Below, one piece after another: positions 1 to 8,677 of a stretch of 64,000 nt of DNA (position 1 is its first letter; every line of letters begins with the position of its first letter). The translations under genes and the position numbers were made by a program. This DNA comes from JAJDZL01 sp965220665 (lineage in GTDB: Bacteria > Pseudomonadota > Gammaproteobacteria > Arenicellales > JAJDZL01), in assembly GCA_965220665.1 (NCBI GenBank), contig CBDCQQ010000005.1, positions 372,001 through 436,000 on the forward strand. Direction: 5' to 3'. The notes under the pieces are model-generated. The model was given only the letters and a program-made list of their open reading frames with translations. It was not told where the DNA came from and searched no databases.

Positions 1-1623
1 CTGGTGGTTGCAGTTGCGGTGCTACTGCCACTTTTTACGATTTTTCTTAAGAGTGTCGAAAACAGAGATGGACAATTTGTCGGAATACTGAACTATGTTG
101 AATATTTCCAAACTCCGGCACTCGTTGCTTCCATCTACAACACCATCATAATCGGGGTTGTCACAATGGTCATCGTCATTACTCTGGCATTCATCTATGC
201 CTATGCCTTGACACGAAGCTGCATGCCCTACAAGAACCTGTTTCGGTCGATTTCGCTCATTCCTCTATTAGCGCCGTCTCTGCTGCCGGCAATTGCACTC
301 ATCTACATGTTTGGCAATCAGGGTTACATGAAAGAGTTGATGTTTGGCTATGAAATCAGGGGGCCGATTGGAATCGTTATTTCCCTGGTATTTTGGATTT
401 TTCCGCACGTCGTCATTCTGTTGTCAACAGCACTATCGACTGCGGATGGACGGCTCTACGAGGCTGCAAAAGTTCTTCGTACGAAGAGTATTCGAACCTT
501 TTTTAAGATCACACTGCCAGCCGCAAAATACGGTGTGATGAGTGCTTGTTTTGTCGCGTTTCTGTATGCAATTACGGATTTTGGAGCCTGCAAGGTAATC
601 GGCGGATGGTTTACCGTCCTGTCGCTTGACATTTACAAGCAGGTTGTTGGCCAGCAGAACTTTCAACTTGGATCTGTCGTCAGCGTCATTCTGCTTCTTC
701 CAGTTGTCGTGACATTCATTGCACAGCGGCAAGTGCAGCGTAAGCAAACCGCTCAAATCACACCGGGTTCTGTACCCTACCAGCCAAAACCGAATCGACG
801 GTTTGACTTATTGATGCTGCTCTACTGTATTGCTGTGAGCATCATTTTGTTTGCTATTCTGGGAACAGCCGCTTATGCATCCTTCGTCAAGTTCTGGCCA
901 TATAACCTGAGTCTATCCCTCACCAACTATCAGTTCAATCTGATGGATGGTGGCAGTTGGCAGGCATATCGCAACAGTGTGGTCATGTCGTTGTATACCG
1001 CATTCATAGGAACAGCAGTCATATTCTGCAGCGCTTATTTCATCGAAAAAACAAGAAGGTACAGAGGACTACGTTCATCCCTGAACTTTCTTTCCATTGT
1101 CCCGCTGGCCACACCGGGAATGGTTTTGGGATTGGCTTATCTATTCTTTTTCAATGATCCTTTGAATCCACTGAACTTCATTTACAAGACCATGATTATT
1201 CTGGTTCTAGCTAATATCGTGCATTACTATACAGTGCCCCATTTGACTGCAACAACTGCCCTAAAGCAGCTAGACGTTGAATTTGAATCGGTATCTGCTT
1301 CCCTTAAGGTTCCGTTCTACAAGACTTTCTGGCATGTGACCCTGCCGATATGTATTCCGGCACTATCAAACATTTGGATTTATCTGTTTGTGACGGCAAT
1401 TACAACAGTTTCTGCTGTTGTATTTCTTTACGGACACGACACCAATATCGCAGCTGTGGCTGTAGTCAATATGGATGATGCTGGTGACGTTGCACCAGCT
1501 GCCGCAATGGCCATGATGATTGTGTATACAGCAATGGGCGTACGAATTGTTCACTGGCTGCTGACACACTTCATTGAAAAGCACACCCAAAAATGGAGGC
1601 AGCAGAAACTGACCTCAGATTAG
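1..1623 (+). CDS. ABC transporter permease, 2-aminoethylphosphonate/iron type (5' partial)
   Basis: Inner-membrane permease of a binding-protein-dependent ABC importer. The reading frame is open to the left edge, so the true start lies outside the window. About 540 residues are visible, with roughly twelve hydrophobic segments in two similar halves, each a BPD_transp_1 domain. Each half has an EAA-type loop that contacts the ATPase: one near residues 150-175 (AAKVLRTKSIRTFFKITLP) and one near 430-455 (ASLKVPFYKTFWHVTLP). This tandem permease architecture is shared by FbpB-type iron permeases and the PhnU/PhnV 2-aminoethylphosphonate permeases. The C-terminal stretch NMDDAGDVAPAAAMAM is what I associate with the phosphonate group, so I favour phosphonate, but substrate assignment is inference. 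The ATPase and binding-protein genes are presumably upstream, outside the window. Confidence 0.8.
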   Translation: MVVAVAVLLPLFTIFLKSVENRDGQFVGILNYVEYFQTPALVASIYNTIIIGVVTMVIVITLAFIYAYALTRSCMPYKNLFRSISLIPLLAPSLLPAIALIYMFGNQGYMKELMFGYEIRGPIGIVISLVFWIFPHVVILLSTALSTADGRLYEAAKVLRTKSIRTFFKITLPAAKYGVMSACFVAFLYAITDFGACKVIGGWFTVLSLDIYKQVVGQQNFQLGSVVSVILLLPVVVTFIAQRQVQRKQTAQITPGSVPYQPKPNRRFDLLMLLYCIAVSIILFAILGTAAYASFVKFWPYNLSLSLTNYQFNLMDGGSWQAYRNSVVMSLYTAFIGTAVIFCSAYFIEKTRRYRGLRSSLNFLSIVPLATPGMVLGLAYLFFFNDPLNPLNFIYKTMIILVLANIVHYYTVPHLTATTALKQLDVEFESVSASLKVPFYKTFWHVTLPICIPALSNIWIYLFVTAITTVSAVVFLYGHDTNIAAVAVVNMDDAGDVAPAAAMAMMIVYTAMGVRIVHWLLTHFIEKHTQKWRQQKLTSD

Positions 1624-1688
1624 CGGTCAGCAAATCGGCTTTGACCAGACTGTCGTAATCTCAAATTGAATTTTTCCTGTGAGTGATT

Positions 1689-1745
1689 ACGCGATGCCAG
1701 TTGTTGCAAAACCCAGAATCATTCACAATAATTTCCAGACAACTT
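1689..1745. repeat. 57-bp direct repeat, copy A
   Basis: This copy matches 3181-3237 in the same orientation at 49 of 57 positions with no gaps. It starts with ACGCGATGC and ends with TTCCAGACAACTT. It lies 65 bp after the stop of the permease gene and before the decayed transposase tail. Function unknown. Confidence 0.7.
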
Positions 1746-1839
1746 AATGGAGAACCTTATGTACTGCATTCATAGACTATCAATGAATTAGTTGTCCCTA
1801 AATAAATTGAATTTCTGTTGATTTTTGAAGTGATGAAAG

Positions 1840-2115
1840 TCAAGTCATCGGAAGTGAAAATCGCGCCCGGCTGCGTTTAACGCGCCGATACCGAAATTTG
1901 CCCCCAACAGTACCAGTTTCCAGCAAACTGCTGAGCGAAAAAAAACGGGCACAACTGTCCCTCAGGTGTTTCAGAATCAGCCGCAGATTGTGTGCGGCAC
2001 AGCTCAGCAGCACATTCATGCAGTCGCCTTCGGCACCCTAGAGATGGTTACGCCCCAGCCAGCCATCGGTATTCAGATGACCAATGATCGGTTCAATCCC
2101 TTTGAAACTAGGGAA
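1840..2115 (-). pseudogene. C-terminal remnant of an IS5-type transposase
   Basis: Reading the minus strand from about 2115 gives a peptide with GIEPIIGHL, then LGRNHL, an in-frame stop, then GAEGDCMNVLL and AAHNLRLILKHLR, running to a TGA at 1842-1840. This is the characteristic end of IS5-superfamily DDE transposases, where the catalytic Glu of (A/G)IEPxIGHLK precedes a short C-terminal helical tail. The N-terminal DDE core is absent and I see no terminal inverted repeats. The internal stop (TAG for an expected Lys or Gln codon) confirms decay. The remaining bases 2116-2323 contain no gene I can recognise. Confidence 0.75.
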
Positions 2116-2323
2116 TTGAAAAAAATGCGCGAAATCATCACCAATTGCGTCTGGTTTGTATGTGCGCAAATTCAGGCTAAGCACGCTGTAATTGATTTCA
2201 AATGTACTTGATAACTTTTTTCGTGAAATAAGTAATCAGGTTCCAGATAGGTCGGAATCGAATTGACGATCGCTTGGGTTTTCAGGCAACAATGCTGGGA
2301 GCTACATAGCAGCGCCCGTTTCG

Positions 2324-3118
2324 CTAGTAGATGCTGAAAGGAAAGTAACGATCGTTTATTTCTCTATAGCCACCGTCGGCAAGAATTGCGCTTAGTGCCT
2401 GATTCAATTTCAGAAGCAGTTCATGGTCACTTTGGCGAACTGCAATTCCTATACCTTCATCAATACGAAGGCCATCTCCTACAAACTTGAAATCAATGCC
2501 ATCTGGTCCCTGTAGCCAGTGCCAAAAACCAAGACTATCCCCAAAGATTGCATCGACCTCACCTTTTTTCAGTGCTTCATAAATCGACCCGTGCTTGGTG
2601 AACTTTTTGATAATTGCAATCTCGGAGACATTTCTTTCAAGCCATTCCGAAGAAACCGTATCTGGAGCGACACCGATTGTTCGTCCGGTCAGTTCACTTG
2701 GGTCAAAATTCGAGTCCTTGTGCGCTACGAATCGCACAATATTGCTGTAGTAGCGATCGGTAAATGCAACTTTCCTACGCCTCTCCTCCGTGATCGACAT
2801 GCTCGAAACAATCGCATCGAACATTCCGGCTCGCAGCTGGGGAATCAATCCCTTCCACTCCATTTGGACGAATGTACATTCAACGTTCATTCTGTCACAA
2901 AGTGCCTGCGCAATTTCAATATCAAATCCTGTGAGTTTACCCGTATCATCCACCTTGCTGAAAGGTGGGTAGCCCGGGTCAACTCCGATTCGGACCAGCT
3001 CTTGTTCTGCGTCTGCGACCTGGGCTGCTGCCAAGGAAAGCACTGCGAAAATCAGCATGCCAGCAAATAGTTTCCTGATTTGGTAAATGCAGAAACAGTT
3101 TTTCAAAAGTGTGTGCAT
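2324..3118 (-). CDS. ABC transporter periplasmic amino-acid-binding protein (SBP_bac_3)
   Basis: Periplasmic solute-binding protein of the HisJ/ArtJ family (SBP_bac_3), expected to bind a polar or basic amino acid and deliver it to an ABC permease. The 264-residue protein has a signal peptide: a basic start, a hydrophobic stretch (MLIFAVLSLAAAQVA) and probable cleavage near residue 38. The mature start RIGVDPGYPPFSK, the GFDIEIAQALC segment and the DAIVSSMSITEER segment are typical of the family. No permease or ATPase gene is adjacent, so it is an orphan binding protein that must borrow a transporter or serve as a sensor. It sits between the two copies of a 57-bp direct repeat. Exact ligand is not deducible. 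Confidence 0.85.
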   Translation of the reverse strand: MHTLLKNCFCIYQIRKLFAGMLIFAVLSLAAAQVADAEQELVRIGVDPGYPPFSKVDDTGKLTGFDIEIAQALCDRMNVECTFVQMEWKGLIPQLRAGMFDAIVSSMSITEERRRKVAFTDRYYSNIVRFVAHKDSNFDPSELTGRTIGVAPDTVSSEWLERNVSEIAIIKKFTKHGSIYEALKKGEVDAIFGDSLGFWHWLQGPDGIDFKFVGDGLRIDEGIGIAVRQSDHELLLKLNQALSAILADGGYREINDRYFPFSIY

Positions 3119-3180
3119 TCTTTTTTTGGCTGCTAAGGTCGATTTGCTCCTACCAATGATTTATATCATCAAACTAGCTC

Positions 3181-3237
3181 ACGCGATGCTAGTTGTCGCA
3201 GATCTCACAATCATTCACTATAACTTCCAGACAACTT
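3181..3237. repeat. 57-bp direct repeat, copy B
   Basis: This is the second copy of the repeat at 1689-1745 (49/57 identical). It lies 63-119 bp upstream of the start of the minus-strand binding-protein gene, so it could overlap that gene's promoter region. Confidence 0.7.
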
Positions 3238-3362
3238 TCACCCATTCATGGCAAATTTGTCAGTAACCATTCCGAACCTGGTTGTATCAGCACCACTGAA
3301 CGGTAATCTTCGCCCAAATCGCAGGTTTTTCGGAATTTTTGGCACAAAGTCCAAGAATAAAT

Positions 3363-3371
3363 TGCTATATT
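3363..3371 (+). promoter_or_regulatory. Possible extended -10 promoter for the atp operon
   Basis: TGC followed by TATATT fits an extended -10 element (TGnTATAAT-like), about 94 bp before the atpI start and just upstream of a strong hairpin. No convincing -35 is seen at the usual spacing. It is a candidate only. Confidence 0.3.
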
Positions 3372-3385
3372 ATCCGCTTACAAAC

Positions 3386-3408
3386 AAGCCGGTATCTTAT
3401 ACCGGCTT
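3386..3408 (+). promoter_or_regulatory. Leader hairpin upstream of atpI
   Basis: AAGCCGGTAT, a three-base loop CTT, then ATACCGGCTT form a perfect 10-bp stem. No U-run follows, so it is not a canonical terminator. In the untranslated leader of the atp operon it could stabilise the mRNA 5' end or bind a protein. Confidence 0.55.
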
Positions 3409-3464
3409 CAAATTAATAGTCTCGTCAATACCCTATTACTTTTGCTCGGCAAATTACTCCGAAC

Positions 3465-3875
3465 TTGGCTGAATTTATTCATAATTCTGGTTTGGCACAT
3501 CTGAAACTTCCGTTTGAGGCAAACACTGGGCGCATCCTGGTTACCCAAACGGTTGTTACCGCTGTAGGCGCCATCGCATGTACAGTTTTTGGATTTGTTG
3601 CGTTTTATTCAGCTTTACTGGGTGGACTCGCCTGTATCATTCCAAATGCCTATGCAATCTGGCGAGTCTTTGGAAAAAACCGCGCGGTTCACCCCAATGA
3701 TCCGCGGATATTCGGTATCATGCTTCGGGCCGAAATGATCAAGTTTGCTACCACTGCCTGCGTTTTTGCAGCAATTTTCTGGTTAGTCAGTTCCATCAAT
3801 CCAATCGCCATGTTTTCCGTATTTACCGTGGTAACATTTGCTGGCTGGATTGAGGCGGGCCTTCGTATTCGCTGA
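3465..3875 (+). CDS. atpI: F1Fo ATP synthase assembly subunit I
   Basis: AtpI is a small membrane protein that helps assemble the c-ring of ATP synthase. The 136-residue product has four hydrophobic segments and fits the family's usual length and place as first gene of the operon. The reading frame uses TTG at 3465 because no in-frame ATG lies in the N-terminal region. AtpI sequences are poorly conserved, so the call rests on length, topology, the segment LLGGLACIIPNAYAIWRVF and position directly before atpB. Unlike many gammaproteobacteria, no gidAB-parAB genes precede it here. Confidence 0.85.
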   Translation: MAEFIHNSGLAHLKLPFEANTGRILVTQTVVTAVGAIACTVFGFVAFYSALLGGLACIIPNAYAIWRVFGKNRAVHPNDPRIFGIMLRAEMIKFATTACVFAAIFWLVSSINPIAMFSVFTVVTFAGWIEAGLRIR

Positions 3876-3912
3876 CAACCTCTGTTAACTTTCACCGGAA
3901 CATTCGAAGTCA

Positions 3913-4755
3913 ATGGCTAGCGGCGAACCCTTAACAGCTTCAGGCTACATTAAGCATCACTTGCAGAACCTGACTTTCGGAAATCATCCGGAAAACGGCT
4001 GGTCAATCGCTCACAGTGCTCAAGAAGCCAGTGAAATGGGATTTATAGCATTTCACCTCGACAGCCTGTTTTGGTCCATCGTATTGGGTGCCCTGTTCCT
4101 GCTCGTTTTTCGCATAGCGGCAGTGCGTGCAACCAGCGACACACCAGGCTCATTCCAGAATTTCATTGAATGGATCATTGACTTTATCGAAGACAACGTC
4201 AGAGGCTCTTTTTCCGCGAAAAACGATCTGATCGCACCGCTAGCACTGACATTGTTTGTCTGGGTCCTGCTGATGAATCTGATGGATCTGGTACCGGTCG
4301 ACTGGATACCCGAGTTTGCCAAGCTGATTGGTGTCGAATACATGAAAGTCGTGCCAACGACCGACCCCAATATCACATTCGGACTGTCGCTTTCGGTTTT
4401 CGCCCTGATGATTTACTACAGTATCAAGATCAAGGGACTTGGTGGTTTTCTCGGCGAACTGACATTGCAACCATTTGGCAAGTACATGATGCCAGTCAAC
4501 CTATTTCTTGAAGGCATCGCCCTGATTGCCAAACCGTTATCACATTCGCTTCGGTTGTTTGGCAATCTGTATGCTGGCGAAATGATTTTTATCCTGATCG
4601 CTCTTTTATACAGCACCAATATTGTGCTGGGAGCGTTGGGTGGTGTATTGCAGTGGGCCTGGGCGGTTTTTCACGTGCTGATCGTGCTGCTGCAGGCGTT
4701 TATTTTCATGGTGCTGACCATCGTCTACCTTGACATGGCTCACCAAAAACATTAA
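3913..4755 (+). CDS. atpB: ATP synthase Fo subunit a
   Basis: Subunit a forms the two proton half-channels against the c-ring in the inner membrane. The protein has 280 residues, close to the E. coli subunit (271), with several transmembrane segments. The essential channel arginine is in LSHSLRLFGNLYAGEM near residue 212, the signature of the family. The C-terminal helix ends with TIVYLDMAHQKH. It starts with ATG 37 bp after atpI and is followed by atpE after 45 bp, in the standard order. Confidence 0.97.
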   Translation: MASGEPLTASGYIKHHLQNLTFGNHPENGWSIAHSAQEASEMGFIAFHLDSLFWSIVLGALFLLVFRIAAVRATSDTPGSFQNFIEWIIDFIEDNVRGSFSAKNDLIAPLALTLFVWVLLMNLMDLVPVDWIPEFAKLIGVEYMKVVPTTDPNITFGLSLSVFALMIYYSIKIKGLGGFLGELTLQPFGKYMMPVNLFLEGIALIAKPLSHSLRLFGNLYAGEMIFILIALLYSTNIVLGALGGVLQWAWAVFHVLIVLLQAFIFMVLTIVYLDMAHQKH

Positions 4756-4800
4756 TCTATGATTTCAACTATATAAGGCTGTCAAAACGGAGATTACATT

Positions 4801-5031
4801 ATGGAAGCAGCACTGTATTTTATCGCGGGTGCCGTACTGCTCGGCATGGGCGCAGTTGGTGCCGCGGTTGGCATTGGAATTCTCGCCGCGAGATTCATTG
4901 AGGCCATCGCGCGACAACCTGAACTGCTGCCAATGCTGCGAGTTCAATTTTTCATTATGATGGGGCTCGTGGACGCGGTTCCGATGATTGGAGTCGGTAT
5001 CGCATTCTATATTCTGTTCGCGGTTGCCTAA
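4801..5031 (+). CDS. atpE: ATP synthase Fo subunit c
   Basis: Subunit c makes the rotor ring that carries protons across the membrane. The 76-residue hairpin has two transmembrane helices joined by the polar loop ARQPE, which contacts subunits gamma and epsilon. The proton-carrying carboxylate is Asp58 in GLVDAVPMI. The sodium-site pattern (Glu followed by Ser/Thr) is absent, so proton coupling is expected. The gene begins with ATG shortly after a purine-rich stretch (AACGGAG). Confidence 0.97.
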   Translation: MEAALYFIAGAVLLGMGAVGAAVGIGILAARFIEAIARQPELLPMLRVQFFIMMGLVDAVPMIGVGIAFYILFAVA

Positions 5032-5085
5032 CGAGTACCGGTCGATTATTCGATCGGTTCAAATCAATTGTTTTAGAGCATAGCA

Positions 5086-5556
5086 ATGAATATTAATCTG
5101 ACGCTAATTGGGCAGACGATCACGTTCATCATTTTCGTCTGGTTTTGCATGAAGTTCATTTGGCCGCCGATTATGAAAGCGCTGAATGAAAGACGTAAAT
5201 CCATCGCAGACGGCCTGGCCGCAGCAGCAGAAGGACAGCGTGAACGCGAGCGCGGTCACCAGGATGCGGAACAGCTGATCGAGCAAGCCAAATCACAAGC
5301 CCAGGAAATTATCGCCAAAGCTGAAAAGCGCGGGGCCGAAGTTGTAGCCGAAGCCAAGAACGAAGCGCGCACTGAAGGTGAGCGTATTATTACAGCCGCA
5401 CGCGGTGAAGTCGAAATGGAAACCAATCGGGCCAGAGAACAGTTGCGGGTTCAGGTCGCTACACTCGCGATTGCCGGGGCGGAACAGATTCTGTCTCAAG
5501 AAGTAGATGCCAAAGCACATGAGCAAATGCTCTCTGACCTTGCTGGTAATCTTTGA
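5086..5556 (+). CDS. atpF: ATP synthase Fo subunit b
   Basis: Subunit b is the peripheral stalk that holds F1 against rotation. The 156-residue protein starts with one membrane helix (MNINLTLIGQTITFIIFVWF) followed by a long charged, alanine-rich helix (roughly residues 30-135) that dimerises as a right-handed coiled coil. Its length equals that of E. coli AtpF. It lies between atpE and atpH, 18 bp before the latter. Confidence 0.97.
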   Translation: MNINLTLIGQTITFIIFVWFCMKFIWPPIMKALNERRKSIADGLAAAAEGQRERERGHQDAEQLIEQAKSQAQEIIAKAEKRGAEVVAEAKNEARTEGERIITAARGEVEMETNRAREQLRVQVATLAIAGAEQILSQEVDAKAHEQMLSDLAGNL

Positions 5557-5574
5557 AAACCGACCTGATTCAAA

Positions 5575-6111
5575 ATGAGTGATCTTTCCAGCATCGCACG
5601 ACCCTACGCACAGGCTGTCTTTGAACTGGCCAAAGAAACCGGACGATTTGAAGACTGGAGCAATCAATTAGAGATGCTGTCGGAGATAGCCGAACATCCG
5701 GACTTCAATTCTCTGGTCAGCGATCCGAGAATTACGCGCGAGCAGGTGTTGAGTGTGGTACTAGAAATCACCGGTAAGCATCTGGACGAGCAGGCCCAGA
5801 ACTTTATCAAAATCCTGAGTCATTACCGCCGGCTGTCTGCACTACCGTTGATCGCCAGACAGTTCGAGTCGTTGAGAGCTGAGGATGAAGGCGTGATCGA
5901 AGCGGAACTTGAAGCTGCTTATGAATTGGATAGCGAGCAGCTGGCACAATTGATCGAAGCACTGCAACAGCGAATGGGCCGAAAGGTCCGGCTGACAAGC
6001 AAGATCAACAAAGATCTGATCGGTGGCGTTGTGGTACGTGCCGGTGACTGGGTCATTGACGGCTCCATTCGAGCCCGACTGGATAAACTCGCCAGTTCAC
6101 TTGGTGTGTAA
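5575..6111 (+). CDS. atpH: ATP synthase F1 subunit delta
   Basis: Delta links the b-stalk to the top of the alpha3beta3 head. The 178-residue product matches the family length (E. coli 177). It starts with SSIARPYAQAVFELA, the usual N-terminal helix, and ends with the conserved IGGVVVRAGDWVIDGSIRAR region that binds subunit b. It lies between atpF and atpA. Confidence 0.96.
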   Translation: MSDLSSIARPYAQAVFELAKETGRFEDWSNQLEMLSEIAEHPDFNSLVSDPRITREQVLSVVLEITGKHLDEQAQNFIKILSHYRRLSALPLIARQFESLRAEDEGVIEAELEAAYELDSEQLAQLIEALQQRMGRKVRLTSKINKDLIGGVVVRAGDWVIDGSIRARLDKLASSLGV

Positions 6112-6161
6112 TTCAGTGAATCGAGCGAACTGCCATTATTGAACAAAGAGGAACGAACCAA

Positions 6162-7709
6162 ATGGCGATGCAATTAAACCCGTCCGAAATCAGTGAGCTG
6201 ATCAAGGCTCGGATTACGGACTTTGATGCAACCCCACAAGCGAGAAGCGAAGGTACTGTCGTATTGCTGACGGACGGTATCGTCCGAATTCACGGATTGG
6301 CCGATGCACTACAAGGCGAGATGTTGGAATTTCCAGGTGATACATTCGGTCTTGCACTGAACCTTGAACAAGATTCCGTCGGAGCGGTGATTCTTGGCGA
6401 CTATGAACATATCACCGAAGGCGATACGGTTCGCTGCACCGGACGAATTTTAGAAGTACCGATCGGTGAAGGCTTGCTTGGACGCGTAGTTGACTCACTT
6501 GGCCGGCCGCTGGATGGCAAAGGCCCGATTGAATCGAAGGGTTCTGCACCGATCGAAAAAGTCGCACCTGGCGTGATTACTCGGCAGTCAGTGTCGGAAC
6601 CCGTTCAGACCGGTCTCAAAGCAATTGATTCAATGGTACCAATCGGCCGCGGACAGCGCGAACTAATCATCGGTGATCGGCAGACCGGTAAAACCGCAGT
6701 GGCTTTGGATACGATCATCAATCAGAAAGGCACCGGTATTAAGTGCATTTACGTGGCAATTGGTCAAAAAGTCTCGAGCATCGCGAACGTGGTTCGAAAG
6801 CTTGAAGAGCACGACGCCATGGAACACACCGTCGTAGTGTCGGCTTCTGCAGCAGAGAGTGCTGCCATGCAGTACATCGCTCCCTACTCCGGCTGCACCA
6901 TGGGTGAGTATTTTCGAGATCGTGGCGAAGACGCGCTGATTATCTTCGATGATCTAACCAAGCAGGCCTGGGCTTATCGACAGGTTTCTTTGCTGCTCAG
7001 ACGACCACCGGGTCGTGAAGCCTATCCGGGGGATGTGTTTTATCTGCATTCACGATTATTGGAGCGCGCTTCAAGAATTAACCCTGAATACGTAGAAAGT
7101 ATCACAAATGGGGAAGTCAAGGGCAGAACCGGATCGCTCACAGCGTTGCCCATTATTGAAACACAGGCAGGTGATGTGTCCGCATTTGTTCCGACCAATG
7201 TGATTTCAATAACTGACGGTCAGATTTACCTTGAAAGTGATTTGTTCAATGCCAATATCCGACCAGCTATTAATGCGGGTCTTTCGGTTTCCCGGGTTGG
7301 CGGCGCCGCTCAAACACCGATCGTTAAGAAACTCGGCGGGGGAATCAGACTCGCACTCGCTCAATATCGCGAGCTGGCGGCATTCTCTCAGTTTGCATCA
7401 GACCTTGATGAAGCAACCCGTAAACAGCTCGAACGGGGGCAGCGAGTGACCGAAATGATGAAGCAGCCTCAGTATGAACCGCTATCAGTTGCCGAGATGT
7501 CATTTTCTCTATTTGCTGCTAACGAAGGGTATTTAGACAACATGGAAGTTCCACAGGTTGTACCATTCGAACTGGCAATGCAGGCGTATATGCGATCCAA
7601 TTACGCAGACCTGCTTGCCAGTATCAACGATGACCCTGAATTTAACGACGAGGTCGCGGCATCAATGAAAAATGCACTTGACGACTTTGTGAAAAACGGC
7701 TCCTGGTAA
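6162..7709 (+). CDS. atpA: ATP synthase F1 subunit alpha
   Basis: Alpha carries the non-catalytic nucleotide sites of the F1 head. The 515-residue protein has the beta-barrel N-terminal domain, the P-loop GDRQTGKT near residue 170, and the alpha signature PAINAGLSVSRVGG. Two in-frame ATGs are possible at 6162 and 6168. The E. coli protein begins at the equivalent of the second (MQLN), but the ribosome site AGAGGAA is better spaced for the first, so 6162 is kept. Confidence 0.98.
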   Translation: MAMQLNPSEISELIKARITDFDATPQARSEGTVVLLTDGIVRIHGLADALQGEMLEFPGDTFGLALNLEQDSVGAVILGDYEHITEGDTVRCTGRILEVPIGEGLLGRVVDSLGRPLDGKGPIESKGSAPIEKVAPGVITRQSVSEPVQTGLKAIDSMVPIGRGQRELIIGDRQTGKTAVALDTIINQKGTGIKCIYVAIGQKVSSIANVVRKLEEHDAMEHTVVVSASAAESAAMQYIAPYSGCTMGEYFRDRGEDALIIFDDLTKQAWAYRQVSLLLRRPPGREAYPGDVFYLHSRLLERASRINPEYVESITNGEVKGRTGSLTALPIIETQAGDVSAFVPTNVISITDGQIYLESDLFNANIRPAINAGLSVSRVGGAAQTPIVKKLGGGIRLALAQYRELAAFSQFASDLDEATRKQLERGQRVTEMMKQPQYEPLSVAEMSFSLFAANEGYLDNMEVPQVVPFELAMQAYMRSNYADLLASINDDPEFNDEVAASMKNALDDFVKNGSW

Positions 7710-7746
7710 GGCTGATATTCTGAAACTGATCAAGCGGATTTGATAC

Positions 7747-8610
7747 ATGGCTGGCGCTAAAGAAATTCGGACGAAGATTAAAAGTATTCAAAATACTCAA
7801 AAGATTACTTCGGCTATGGAAATGGTCGCTGCCAGCAAAATGCGGCGCGCTCAGGAGCGAATGCGAGCCGCTCGACCTTATGCTGAATCAGTCAGACGGG
7901 TGATGGCTCACGTCAGACTCGCCAGGCTGGAATACAGGCACGTCTACTCAATCGAAAGAGAGGTATCATCAGTTGGATACATCATCATTAGTTCTGACCG
8001 TGGTCTGTGCGGTGGTTTAAACATCAACCTGTTTCGATCAGCATTGGAATCAATATCGGAGTGGGATGAAAAGGGAGTATCTACTAAATTTGGCATCATT
8101 GGAAACAAGGGGCTTGGTTTTTTTCGGCGTTTTGGAGGCAATATCCTGTGCCAGGCGACTCACCTGGGGGATGCACCGCAAATTTCCGAACTGATCGGAG
8201 CAATCAAGGTCATGCTAGATGCTTATGAAGAAGAAAAAATCGACCGTCTTTATCTGGTTAGCAACAGCTTTGTCAATACCATGACTCAAAGCCCGCAAAT
8301 TGAGCAGATCCTGCCGATCAAAGGCGTAGAATTGGAAGAGAAACTGCCGGAATATTGGGATTATCTTTATGAACCTGAATCCCATGTAGTTGTTGATGCA
8401 CTGATGCTCCGCTACATCGAGTCGATCATTTACCAAGCTGTCGTTGAGAATATTGCGTGCGAGCAATCTGCAAGAATGGTCGCAATGAAGTCTGCGACGG
8501 ATAATGCCGGCAACCTGATTGACGAATTGCAACTGATTTACAACAAGGCGCGCCAGGCCGCCATTACACAGGAAATCTCTGAAATTGTTGGCGGTGCGGC
8601 TGCAGTGTAG
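7747..8610 (+). CDS. atpG: ATP synthase F1 subunit gamma
   Basis: Gamma is the central rotating shaft between the c-ring and the catalytic head. The 287-residue product equals the E. coli length. The N-terminal helix KEIRTKIKSIQNTQKITSAM and the C-terminal helix ending ARQAAITQEISEIVGGAAA form the coiled coil. The internal SSDRGLCGGLN motif is also conserved. It lies between atpA and atpD. Confidence 0.97.
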   Translation: MAGAKEIRTKIKSIQNTQKITSAMEMVAASKMRRAQERMRAARPYAESVRRVMAHVRLARLEYRHVYSIEREVSSVGYIIISSDRGLCGGLNINLFRSALESISEWDEKGVSTKFGIIGNKGLGFFRRFGGNILCQATHLGDAPQISELIGAIKVMLDAYEEEKIDRLYLVSNSFVNTMTQSPQIEQILPIKGVELEEKLPEYWDYLYEPESHVVVDALMLRYIESIIYQAVVENIACEQSARMVAMKSATDNAGNLIDELQLIYNKARQAAITQEISEIVGGAAAV

Positions 8611-8677
8611 TCAGTTGCACATGCATTAGAATTTTGCAGAAAAATTACGATTCATTCCCAGTAAATAAGAGGACATC

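Noticed and set aside
2519..3070. 183-codon plus-strand frame opposite the binding-protein gene
   Set aside because: It is fully antisense to a well-supported SBP_bac_3 gene with signal peptide; composition is shadow-like.
3248..3472. 74-codon frame before atpI
   Set aside because: It spans the leader hairpin and overlaps the atpI start, has no ribosome site and no recognisable features.
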